Below are positions 1-13,028 of a DNA stretch of 52,976 nt, piece by piece (the stretch's first letter is position 1; every line of letters begins with the position of its first letter). The notes under the pieces were generated by a model that was not told where the DNA came from, searched no databases, and was given only the letters and a program-made list of their open reading frames with translations. The DNA is taken from NCBI GenBank assembly GCA_030650395.1, contig JAUSDY010000006.1, forward strand, positions 1 to 52,976, given 5' to 3'. Source of the stretch: Acidobacteriota bacterium. Lineage in GTDB: Bacteria; Acidobacteriota; Vicinamibacteria; Vicinamibacterales; UBA2999. A program made the translations under genes and the position numbers.

Positions 1-531
1 CGACAGTGTCGGCGAGTTCATCGCATCCACGGATGCCGGAGCCCGGCTCCCGGAGCCCGGCTCGATCGCCTTGGCGAGACCGAAATCGAGCACCTTGACG
101 GTGCCGTCGGCACGCAGCTTGATGTTGGCCGGCTTCAGATCACGATGGATGATGCCGTGATCGTGTGCGGCCTCGAGAGCTTCAGCGATCTGTCGCGCGA
201 TCGGCAGTGCCTCGTCGAGAGGAATCGGTCCGCGCGCGATGCGTTGCGCAAGGTCCTCGCCTTCGACCAGCTCGAGAACCAGCGCGGTGACTCCACCAGA
301 TTCTTCGAGCCCGTGGATGTGGGCGATGTTCGGATGATTGAGCGAGGCGAGCACCTGCGCTTCACGACTGAAGCGCGCCAGCCGATCGGGATCGTTGGCG
401 ACGGCGGGCAACAACACTTTGATCGCGACGTCGCGATTCAGCTTGGTGTCGCGCGCGCGATACACCTCGCCCATTCCGCCTTCGCCCAGTTTGCTAAGAA
501 TGTTGTACGGCCCGATGTTTTTGCCGATCAT
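1..531 (-). CDS. Serine/threonine protein kinase, N-terminal part (cut by window edge)
   Basis: N-terminal 177 codons of a PknB-type kinase; the C-terminus lies outside the window. Visible motifs are the glycine loop [13 protein letters not shown] (about residues 16-28), VAIK with Lys38, the catalytic loop [10 protein letters not shown], the DFGLAK motif and the start of the activation segment (DAMNSPTLS). Its catalytic domain is nearly identical to those of the two paralogues ending at 3239 and 5902, but its first 15 residues ([14 protein letters not shown]) differ. The ATG at 531 overlaps by 4 bp (ATGA) the stop of a short kinase remnant, so it is probably translated by coupling at the distal end of the kinase operon. 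A C-terminal membrane segment and propeller, as in the neighbours, is expected but not visible. Known role of the family: protein phosphorylation in membrane-anchored signalling; the signal is unknown. Confidence 0.9.
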   Translation of the reverse strand, partial: MIGKNIGPYNILSKLGEGGMGEVYRARDTKLNRDVAIKVLLPAVANDPDRLARFSREAQVLASLNHPNIAHIHGLEESGGVTALVLELVEGEDLAQRIARGPIPLDEALPIARQIAEALEAAHDHGIIHRDLKPANIKLRADGTVKVLDFGLAKAIEPGSGSRAPASVDAMNSPTLS

Positions 532-668
532 CGGTGCATCCTCAGCTGGGCTTCGGCGAGACCTCGCCGTAGCTCGCGCGCCAGACCAACGCGAGCGAAG
601 GCGGGGCCTCCAGCGCCAAGAGCGGAGATGATCTCGTAAGGGCCAAGGCGCGTGCCGGGGGACAGCAT
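528..668 (-). pseudogene. Vestigial kinase N-terminus between two kinase genes
   Basis: A 46-codon frame begins MLSPGTRLGPYEIISALG, continues to AGG, and so copies the N-terminus of the kinase family up to the glycine loop; it then departs into an unrelated sequence (FARVGLARELRRG) and stops. It starts 6 bp after the stop of the upstream kinase (675) and its TGA overlaps the ATG of the next kinase (531). It is best read as the stub of a deleted or recombined kinase. It could still act as a translational relay that keeps ribosomes on the message; that is inference. Confidence 0.6.
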
Positions 669-674
669 GGGTAG

Positions 675-5901
<5,227 letters not shown>

Positions 5902-5905
<4 letters not shown>

Positions 5906-8568
5906 CGTTTCAGCCCGGCCGTCCAATTGATCAGCACGTGAAACGGCGACGTGGTTTCGCCGACGGGCGTAATCATAAGAAACCGCTGCCCGTCCGCCGT
6001 GACGGCGTACTGGTGAATGAGTGGCTGGACGTTGATCCGCGTATGAAAGAGCGGCGAGGGAACGCCGATCGGCCGTCCGTTTCGCATCGCCACCGCCGTC
6101 AGCGTACCGTCGAGGGCCAGGTAGAACAGCTCCTTGCCGTCGCGCCGCCACTGCGGTTGACCGCCGCCCTCCGACGACAGGCGCAACTTGTCGCCCGCCT
6201 GCGGGAATCGCTCGACATAGATCTCGTAGCGGCCCGACTCGTCCGCCACGTAGGCCAGCCACTGAACATCCGGGGAAAACTGTGGCTCGTCCTTGAATGC
6301 CGGCGCGTCGAGGAAGACGAACGGCTTGCGGTCGCCGAACATCGGCAGGATTTCGAGCCGCCGGTGCGTCGCATTCACCGAGACGATATACCGGCCGTCG
6401 CTCGACCAGTCTTCCGGCCATTTGCGCTCTGCCGACTGCAGCAGGGTCGTCACCGCTCCGCCGGCCAGCAACTTGTGAAAGATCCCGAGACCGTCCTTGC
6501 CGTCCGAGGCATACACGAGTGCCGTACCGTCGGGCGACACGATCATGTTTTCTTCGTTGTCCGAGCTGGGCGTGAGGCGCGTGCTGATCCCCCGGGCGAC
6601 GTCAATCTGCCAGATACCGCGCTTGCCGCTCTGGGCGTCGACCCGCTCCGCTATGACCTGGTCGCCGGCGCGGGACAGAACGAACTCACGGTAGGTCGCG
6701 CTCTCGCCCATCGTTCCGAGCGGTTTGCCGGTGCGATCGAACCACGCCAGCTGCGTCACCGCGGCGGTCGACGTCCGATAGATGAGCACGTCGTTGTCCG
6801 AGACGGAAAACAACATCCGCGCGCCAGGCGTCGTCACGTGATCCGCGATCATTACCGGCTCGCTCACGATGCGCCGCCGGGCGGCGTCAAACGGCTGCGC
6901 CAGCAGCGCGCCGCCGCGACCGAAGACGAGATATCCTGGCGGCGCGTACTGGGCGGGCGAGTCGGCCTCGATCAGCCGCGCCTGGTCGGATGACTGCAAC
7001 GCGCCGACGTACTCCGCGTTCTCCGGCTGCGCGAAATAGATGAAGTGCGTGCCGTCGGGCAGGAACCATGGCGACCGATACGCCGTGTGCCCGCGCGAGC
7101 GGTCGAGTGCGACGACGGGCTCGGGCTGCCCGCCTGATGCCGCGACCCGTGCCAGAGCGCCGTCGCCGGTCGTGAACAGGATGACGCCGTCGCGATTCCA
7201 AGTGCCCCCTGAGGCGTTGGGCGCATCGCAGATCGTGAGAGGCGGCGCCGCGCTGACGACGTCGAGTTTTTTGAGCTTGCCCTGATCAAAGAACGCGATC
7301 GTTCGGCCGTCCGGCGACCAGAACGCGGTGTTCACGCCGGTCGTGCCAGCGAGCGGCCGCGCCTCGAGCGTGTCGAGCGATCGAACCCACAACTGGTTGC
7401 CCGTGCCCAGTATGAAGGCGCCACCGAACAGGACGCGGCGTCCGTCCGGCGAGACCACGCTCGCGTTCCAGGCTTCCGGCGAGTGTGTTGGCGGCGCGAT
7501 CGTAAAATGCACGGGCGGTGCGTCCGACGACAGCGGTGTGGTTCGCAGCGCGAGGACAATCGCGGCCGCGCCGAGAGCGCACACCGCCGCGAGCCACGCG
7601 ATCCGCTCACGCGTGCGGCTGGTGCTGCCACCAGCGCGCAGGTGCCACCCTGATCGCGCGTCAGCGGCATTCGCCACACCCGCGCTCGAAGAAAACGCAG
7701 ACTGGGCATCGTCGATCTCGATGCGCACCGTGGCGGCGGAATCGAGTCGGCGCTTGGGATCCTTCTCCAGGCTTCGCCGCAGCACTCGGTGGATGCCGGC
7801 GGGCACCGCGCGCGGCAGGGTGCTCCAATCGGGGTCCTTGCTGACGACCGCCACGATCGTGTCGGTCGCATCGTCACCTGCAAATGGGCGCCTGCCCGTA
7901 AGCATCTCGAACAACACGCACCCGAGCGACCAGATATCGGACCGCTTGTCGACGAACCTGCCGCGGGCCTGCTCGGGGGACATGTATGCGGCCGTGCCGA
8001 GAATCACGCCGGCCGCGGTGGCGTGGATCGACAGCGTCGGCGAGTTCATCGCATCCGCGGAGCCCGGAGCCCGGTTCCCGGAGCCCGAATCGATCGCCTT
8101 CGCCAAACCGAAATCGAGCACCTTCACCGTGCCATCAGGGCGAACCTTGATGTTGGCGGGCTTCAAATCGCGATGGATGATGCCGTGATCGTGCGCGGCT
8201 TCGAGCGCTTCGGCGATCTGCCGCGCGATCGGCAGCGCCTCGTCGAGCGGGATCGGTCCCCGTGCGATGCGTTGCGCGAGATCTTCACCTTCGACCAGTT
8301 CGAGCACCAGCGCAGTGATCCCGCCAGACTCTTCGAGCCCGTGGATGTGGGCGATATTCGGATGATTGAGCGACGCCAGCACCTGCGCTTCGCGACCGAA
8401 GCGGGCGAGGCGATCGGGATCGTTGGCCACCGCGGGAAGCAGGACCTTGATCGCGACGTCGCGATTCAGCTTGGTGTCGCGGGCGCGGTAGACTTCGCCC
8501 ATGCCACCGGCACCCAGCGCCGAGATGATTTCATACGCGCCGAGGCGCGTACCGGGGGATAAGTTGAT
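5902..8568 (-). CDS. Serine/threonine kinase with TolB-like propeller; non-standard start codon
   Basis: First gene of the kinase operon. The family N-terminus (NLSPGTRLGAYEIISALG) is encoded upstream of the first in-frame ATG (8502), which lies after the glycine loop and would remove it. No ATG, GTG or TTG occurs between the upstream in-frame stop and 8502; the codon where Met is expected is ATC at 8568-8566. From there the protein is 888 residues. Motifs: glycine loop [17 protein letters not shown] Lys41, [28 protein letters not shown], one transmembrane segment (WLAAVCALGAAAIVLAL), then a propeller with SPDGRRVLFG and SPDGRTIAFF. A TATAAT box ends 6 nt upstream of the ATC, predicting a transcript that begins at the start codon. 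ATC initiation, sequence error or a damaged gene are all possible. Confidence 0.88.
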
Positions 8569-8574
8569 GGGCGG

Positions 8575-8602
8575 ATTATAGGCGGGATTGGCTGCTCGCC
8601 AA
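8575..8602 (-). promoter_or_regulatory. Sigma-70-type promoter of the kinase operon, predicted leaderless
   Basis: Minus-strand TTGGCG (8602-8597), a 16-nt spacer and a perfect TATAAT (8580-8575). With the usual 6-7 nt from the -10 box to the +1, transcription would begin at about 8568, the first base of the inferred start codon. Confidence 0.6.
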
Positions 8603-8647
8603 CCGCCATCGTTTCACGAGCGTAAGGGTGCAATTCAGCACAGGTGC

Positions 8648-9220
8648 ATGACGGACCAGATTACTGTTCAGGTGATCGTCTTCACCGGCTCGATGGGAGC
8701 CGGTAAGACGACGGTTCTCGGCGAGGCCTCCGACTTGTTGTCGGCGCGCGGCGTCGTTCATGCCGTGATCGATCTCGATGACCTGGCTGCCGCCGGGCTG
8801 CCGGACAGTTTGTGCACCGAGCTGACCTACGCCAATCTGGCCGCCGTGTGGTCCAACTTCGCGCGCGCCGGAGTCACGCGCTTGCTGCTTGCCGAAGCAG
8901 TCGAGACCGAGGAGGAGCTGTCGCGAATTCGCGCGGCCATTCCGGATTCAAATGTCGTGGTGTGCCGATTGACCGCGACGGTCGAGACGATGCGACGCAG
9001 GCTCCGCACCCGCGAGCCCGGTATGCTGCAGCAGACGTTCCTGGCGCGGGCCCGCGAGCTCGACGAGGTCCTGGAGCGAGCGCGCCTGGAAAATTTCTGT
9101 GTGGCAAACAACAATCGCTCAGTCACGGACGTCGCGACCGAAGTACTGAAGCTCGCTGGCTGGCTCGACAATGGCGATAAGAAGGTATTGGCAGGTAGTA
9201 TGCACTCGAGATCATGGTGA
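8648..9220 (+). CDS. P-loop NTPase, small-molecule kinase-like (AAA/APS-kinase type)
   Basis: 190 residues from the ATG at 8648 (MTDQITVQVIVFTGS). An in-frame ATG at 8588 exists, but the peptide it adds (MAARQPPSFHERKG) looks non-coding. Walker A is GSMGAGKTT with Lys20; VVHAVIDLDDLAAAG follows with a Walker-B-like acidic pair, and RLTATVETMRRRL resembles the lid/Arg region of small-molecule kinases such as adenylylsulfate or shikimate kinases. No substrate can be named. Divergent from the kinase operon. The last codons overlap the start of the methyltransferase (9214) by 7 bp, so the two genes are probably co-expressed. Confidence 0.75.
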   Translation: MTDQITVQVIVFTGSMGAGKTTVLGEASDLLSARGVVHAVIDLDDLAAAGLPDSLCTELTYANLAAVWSNFARAGVTRLLLAEAVETEEELSRIRAAIPDSNVVVCRLTATVETMRRRLRTREPGMLQQTFLARARELDEVLERARLENFCVANNNRSVTDVATEVLKLAGWLDNGDKKVLAGSMHSRSW

Positions 9221-9846
9221 ACGCCTACGCAGATAACGACCTGGTCGAGAAGGTCTATCGCCAGCTCGCGAAAATCTATGATGTCGCGTTCGGTGTCATC
9301 CTGCAATCCGGACGCGAGCGCGCCATTCGCGCGATCGCCGCCGACCGCGCGCTCCGCGTGCTCGAGATCGGCATCGGCACCGCGCTCACCGTCCCCGAGT
9401 ACCCCGGCAACTGCAAGATCACCGGACTGGACTTTTCAGCAGCGATGCTCGACAAGGCCAGGAAGCGCGTGTCCAAGCTCGGCGCCACCGATCGCGTCGC
9501 GCTGGTGCAAGCGGACGCGGCAGACCTGCCGTTTCCCGACGGTTACTTCGACGCCGTGTTCGCACCGTACGTGATGTCGGTGGTCACCGACCCGCTCGGC
9601 GTCGGACGCGAGGCGAACCGCGTCTGCCGGCCAGACGGCCGGGTCGTCTTGCTCAACCACTTCCGCAGCGAGCTCCCGGCGGTGGCGCAGCTCGAGCGAT
9701 TCGTGTCGCCGGTGACTCGTTACGTGGGATTCCGCACTGATCTGCAGTTGATGCCGCTGCTCGCCGGCGCCGGGCTGCGCCCGTTGTCGGTGCAAAACGT
9801 CAACGTGCCGCCGTTCTGGAAGCTGGTGGTCTGCGCAAAACAATAA
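9214..9846 (+). CDS. Class I SAM methyltransferase, PmtA-like (phosphatidylethanolamine N-methyltransferase type)
   Basis: 210 residues. YRQLAKIYDVAFGVIL and SGRERAI at the start, the SAM motif VLEIGIGTALTVP (motif I), GLDFSAAMLDKARKRV (motif II), ADAADLPFPDGYFDAVFA and VCRPDGRVVLLNHF match the bacterial PmtA/UbiE group; the YD..FG..L..GR N-terminus is typical of rhizobial-type PmtA enzymes that methylate phosphatidylethanolamine towards phosphatidylcholine. No membrane segment is seen, as in soluble PmtA. Substrate assignment is by motif resemblance only; another small lipid or quinone substrate is possible. It overlaps the upstream P-loop gene by 7 bp. Confidence 0.75.
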   Translation: MVNAYADNDLVEKVYRQLAKIYDVAFGVILQSGRERAIRAIAADRALRVLEIGIGTALTVPEYPGNCKITGLDFSAAMLDKARKRVSKLGATDRVALVQADAADLPFPDGYFDAVFAPYVMSVVTDPLGVGREANRVCRPDGRVVLLNHFRSELPAVAQLERFVSPVTRYVGFRTDLQLMPLLAGAGLRPLSVQNVNVPPFWKLVVCAKQ

Positions 9847-9876
9847 ACAGGAGGGCAGGAGGTCAGAAGAAAACGC

Positions 9877-10458
9877 CTAGGGAATGGCGTTGGGAATGAA
9901 GTCGATGATGAGGCTCGCGCGAGCGTCGTAGAGGATCAGGTGCTTGCCGACGAACCGGTATTCCACGTCCTGTGGCAGCACGGGCAGCGCTTTCAGGATG
10001 TCGGGCGGAACGGTCGACAGCGGTTCCCTTTTCGGATACGGCTGGTTGACTTTCAGCGTCATGGCGCCGGGATTGTCGTCCTTGATCGCCGCCTTGTTCT
10101 CGGCACCGTCCGGGCCCTTGAGCTGCGGACTGAGCAGGCGCTTGAACACGGGGCGCGATTCGATCGTGAAGATGTCGCCAACTTTGGCGGCGGTCCGCGC
10201 GGCCTGGATTTTCGCAACGAGCGCCTTCTGCTCGGCCTCGATCTTCGCCGGATCCGTGTGGCGCTCGACCTTCGCCTCGCCTTTCTCAACGCCCTTGCGC
10301 AGCGCGGCGTAGGCGTTGACGCGCTGGGTGAACGCCGCAATCACAGCGGCGCTTGGGTTCACTGATGGCGCTTGTGGCTTCGCTGTTGGCGCTTGCGCGC
10401 GGCACGGAACGGCCGTCGCGACGACGCCGGCAAGCACGGCAATTGTGGTGAACCTCAT
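9877..10458 (-). CDS. Conserved secreted protein of unknown function
   Basis: 193 residues. A signal peptide (MRFTTIAVLAGVVATAVPCRAQ) is followed by a low-complexity Ala/Pro stretch, a charged helical region rich in Lys/Glu (AALRKGVEKGEAKVERH) and a compact C-terminus ending in ALPVLPQDVEYRFVGKHLI and then LYDARASLIIDFIPNA. The C-terminal LP..VEYRFVG..L.L.D..A.LI.DFI pattern resembles a group of uncharacterised acidobacterial exported proteins. An AGAGG ribosome-binding sequence sits directly before the ATG. The DNA coding for the linker repeats the word GGCGCTTG. No function can be assigned. Confidence 0.75.
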   Translation of the reverse strand: MRFTTIAVLAGVVATAVPCRAQAPTAKPQAPSVNPSAAVIAAFTQRVNAYAALRKGVEKGEAKVERHTDPAKIEAEQKALVAKIQAARTAAKVGDIFTIESRPVFKRLLSPQLKGPDGAENKAAIKDDNPGAMTLKVNQPYPKREPLSTVPPDILKALPVLPQDVEYRFVGKHLILYDARASLIIDFIPNAIP

Positions 10459-10522
10459 CCTCTAAAACCTTGCAAAATCCGCGCCTACAGGACCTCATCC
10501 GCGCTCAAAGCGCGGCCGTTGA

Positions 10523-11488
10523 TCACTTGCGGAACGGATAGAAACCCAACCCGACATTCGCGTGGAGATTGCTGGCATTCCAGCGGTCCGACATGGTTCC
10601 CGCCGGCGTCGTGACCGTGATGTCGGGTCGAATCAACATGTAGTCGCCCGAGACCCTGAACGTGAACCTGGGAGTGATGAAGTACTCGGCCTCAAACGGC
10701 AGCGTCAGAAAAACCAGCGCGGTCAGCCGCACCGTGCCGAAATCGGTGAGCAGGATCAGGAGGATGCTGACCAGCGCGACCCCGCCCCACATCAGTAGCG
10801 ATCGGCTCGACTCTGCCCGCGCCGCGTACTCACCCAGTACCTCGGCGTGATAGCCGGCGCCGAGATCGAGCGTGGCCAGGCGGGCATCGATGTCGCGCGC
10901 CACCGAGCCGAGGTCGCGGCCCGACACGTTGCACGTCACGTCGATGCGGCGGGCGCCGTTTTCGCGCGTGATCTCGTTCTGCACCGGCGCCACCGCGACG
11001 TCGGCCACCGCGCCGAGCGGCACGGTGCTGCCGCCCGGCACCGGCAAGCGGATCGCGCGCACCGCTTCGATGCTGCCACGCGCCTCCGGCGTGCCCCACA
11101 CCACGACGTCGAAGAAGCGCTGGTCCTCGAAGAATTCGCCCGCTTTCGATCCGTGGACCACTGTGGTCACGACGCGGCGAACGTCACCGGCGGTCACGCC
11201 AAGCCGCTCGGCTCGATCGGGCCGGAACCTGACCTCGATCTGCGGCACCAGCACCTGCGGCTGCGCCTTGAGATCGACCACGCCGTCGATCGGCGCCAGG
11301 GCATTACGGACGGCGGCCGCATGCGCCTGCAGCCGATCCAGATCGGGCCCCTCGATACGCACGACGATGGTCGCGCTGGCGCCGGTTAACACTTCCTTGA
11401 TTCGCTCACGCAGATAGGCTTCTTCGCGCAGGCCCTTGGCCAGCATCTGCGCCGCCCGCGGCTCATCTTCGACGAGGAGAATCCGCAC
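10523..11488 (-). pseudogene. Chimeric gene remnant: response regulator + CusA/CzcA pump + outer-membrane barrel
   Basis: One open frame of 321 codons built from three unrelated pieces. Residues 1-25 (MRILLVEDEPRAAQMLAKGL..) are the start of an OmpR-type response regulator. Residues 26-265 (LRERIKEVLTGASATIVVRI, later GSTVPLGAVADVAV, ENGARRIDVTCNVSGRDLGS and a hydrophobic segment LLMWGGVALVSILLILL) are the periplasmic and membrane region of a CusA/CzcA RND metal efflux pump. Residues 266-321 (EYFITPRFTFRVSGDYML .. LHANVGLGFYPFRK) are the C-terminal strands of an outer-membrane barrel. Junctions fall near 11413 and 10693 and both keep the frame. It cannot work as any of the parents. It suggests a former metal-resistance locus collapsed by two large deletions, or an assembly chimera. 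Confidence 0.8.
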
Positions 11489-11509
11489 TGGGCACCATGC
11501 TAACGCACT

Positions 11510-11551
11510 GTCATGGTCCGGTCATCTGAACCGGCGCATGATCGGCCGGTT
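11510..11551. promoter_or_regulatory. Candidate operator: phased direct repeat and inverted repeat
   Basis: GTCAT at 11510-11514 and 11521-11525 are spaced 11 bp start to start, the phasing typical of OmpR-family response-regulator boxes. AACCGG (11529-11534) and CCGGTT (11546-11551) form a 6-bp inverted repeat. They lie between the response-regulator remnant and the divergent membrane-protein gene. Binding is inferred. Confidence 0.3.
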
Positions 11552-11570
11552 GTTCAAAGGACAAACCGCC

Positions 11571-11576
11571 TAGAAT
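11571..11576 (+). promoter_or_regulatory. Candidate -10 box (TAGAAT) for near-leaderless transcript
   Basis: TAGAAT ends 9 nt before the GTG start at 11586. No clear Shine-Dalgarno sequence is present, in keeping with a leader of only 2-3 nt. Confidence 0.4.
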
Positions 11577-11585
11577 GGTGACCGC

Positions 11586-12356
11586 GTGACCCTCTCAGAA
11601 CGCCTTCGGGAAGACGGCCGCCGGTTATTCGCGTCAAGATCCGTGATGCCGTTGCTGCTCCTGCCGCTGTTGGTGCTGGCGCTGCCCGAATCGGCGCGCG
11701 TCGAAGAGGTGCTCGGGGACTCGCGCAGTCGCATCGTCGGGTGGCTCGCTCTTGCGGTCGCGTTGTCGGGCCTGGTCCTGCGATGTCTGACGGTGGCATT
11801 CGCGCCCGAGGGCACCTCGTCGCGCGACACGCGCGCGTTTCGCGCGCCCTCGCTGAACACTACCGGCGTGTATTCACTGGTGCGGCATCCGTTGTACCTC
11901 GGCGGAGGGCTGATGTGGGTCGGCGTGGCGATGTCGCTGCGGGTCTGGTGGTTCGCCCTGCTCGTCGCGCTGGCGTACTGGTTATACGTCGAACGGCTGA
12001 TGCTGGTGGAAGAGGGCTTTCTCGAAGGACAGTTCGGCGAGCTGTTCCACCGCTGGGCCGGGCAGACGCCCGCGTTTGTTCCGAGCTTGTCGGGATGGCG
12101 CCCCGCCACGGGCCCCATTCAATGGCGGCGCGTGCTGAGCGAACACAACGGCCTGCTCGGTGTGTCGTTCGCGTTGCTGTTTCTGCAGGTCCTGGACGAC
12201 TGGCAGTTCAGGGGCGAGCCGTGGGCCAAATGGTACGGTGATCATTCGGGCCTGATCGCGCTGCTGGGGTTTTCCGTCGTCGTGTCAGCAATCTGCATTT
12301 TCGTCCGGCGCCGGACCGACGGGCCGAAGGCGCTGCCCGAGGCGGAATTGCTTTAG
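11586..12356 (+). CDS. Isoprenylcysteine carboxyl methyltransferase-family membrane protein
   Basis: 256 residues from a GTG start. Hydrophobic segments at about 20-36, 50-72, 107-145, 185-200 and 225-245. The signature YSLVRHPLYLGG (95-107) followed by YVERLMLVEEGFLEGQFG and Y/F..W matches the ICMT/PEMT/NnrU-type methyltransferase fold, in which the RHP..Y motif and the later E..L....G..Y box bind SAM at the membrane face. The substrate is unknown; bacterial members include protein- and lipid-modifying enzymes. It faces away from the chimeric remnant and is followed at 12389 by DUF305 with its own -10-like box. Confidence 0.8.
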   Translation: MTLSERLREDGRRLFASRSVMPLLLLPLLVLALPESARVEEVLGDSRSRIVGWLALAVALSGLVLRCLTVAFAPEGTSSRDTRAFRAPSLNTTGVYSLVRHPLYLGGGLMWVGVAMSLRVWWFALLVALAYWLYVERLMLVEEGFLEGQFGELFHRWAGQTPAFVPSLSGWRPATGPIQWRRVLSEHNGLLGVSFALLFLQVLDDWQFRGEPWAKWYGDHSGLIALLGFSVVVSAICIFVRRRTDGPKALPEAELL

Positions 12357-12374
12357 TTCGCCGCGCGAATGTCC

Positions 12375-12380
12375 TACTAT
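12375..12380 (+). promoter_or_regulatory. Candidate -10 box (TACTAT) upstream of DUF305 gene
   Basis: TACTAT ends 8 nt before the ATG at 12389; predicted transcript starts at or within 2 nt of the start codon. Confidence 0.4.
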
Positions 12381-12388
12381 GCGGCGAA

Positions 12389-13015
12389 ATGCCGGATGGT
12401 CGAAGGACGACAACGCCCCGCCGATTAATCGCGGCCGGCCTGTTTCTGGTGTTTGCGGCAACAGCAAACGCCGGCGCCCAAGCTGGGGAGCCCAAGGCCA
12501 GACCTGATCTGGTTCGCCAGCCCTACAGTGACGGCGACGTCAATTTCATGTCCGGCATGATTCCCCATCACGCGCAGGCGGTGTTGATCGCCGGGTGGGC
12601 CGAGTCGCATGGCGCCCGTCCGGAGCTCCGCGTGCTGTGCGAGCGGATGGTGGTGGGCCAGCGCGACGAGATCACGTTCATGCGCAACTGGCTGCGCGAT
12701 CGCGGCGAGACCGTGCCCGACGCCGACGCCACGCATCATCGAATGAAAATGAACGGCTCGGAGCACGACATGTTGATGCCCGGCATGCTCAGTCCCGAGC
12801 AATTGGCCGAGCTCGACAAGTCCAGAGGCTCCGAGTGGGACCGGCTGTTCCTGACGTTCATGATCGGCCACCACGAAGGCGCCCTCACGATGGTCGATGA
12901 GCTGTTCAACTCATTCGGCGCGTTGCAGGACGACGATGTCTACACGCTGGCGTCCGACATCCACGCGGACCAGACGATCGAGATCGAACGCATGCAGAAG
13001 ATGCTGTCTAAATGA
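12389..13015 (+). CDS. DUF305 exported protein (putative metal-binding)
   Basis: 208 residues. Signal peptide (RRLIAAGLFLVFAATANAGA) then a DUF305 four-helix domain with its two His-rich motifs: FMSGMIPHHAQAVLIA near residue 55 and FLTFMIGHHEGALTMV near residue 155, plus a middle Met-rich stretch (HHRMKMNGSEHDMLMPGM). DUF305 proteins are often found with copper and other metal-handling genes, and some bind copper; the His/Met richness fits that. The LVIVD-repeat lipoprotein follows 13 bp downstream and is probably co-transcribed. Confidence 0.88.
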   Translation: MPDGRRTTTPRRLIAAGLFLVFAATANAGAQAGEPKARPDLVRQPYSDGDVNFMSGMIPHHAQAVLIAGWAESHGARPELRVLCERMVVGQRDEITFMRNWLRDRGETVPDADATHHRMKMNGSEHDMLMPGMLSPEQLAELDKSRGSEWDRLFLTFMIGHHEGALTMVDELFNSFGALQDDDVYTLASDIHADQTIEIERMQKMLSK

Positions 13016-13028
13016 AAAGAGTCCAGTC

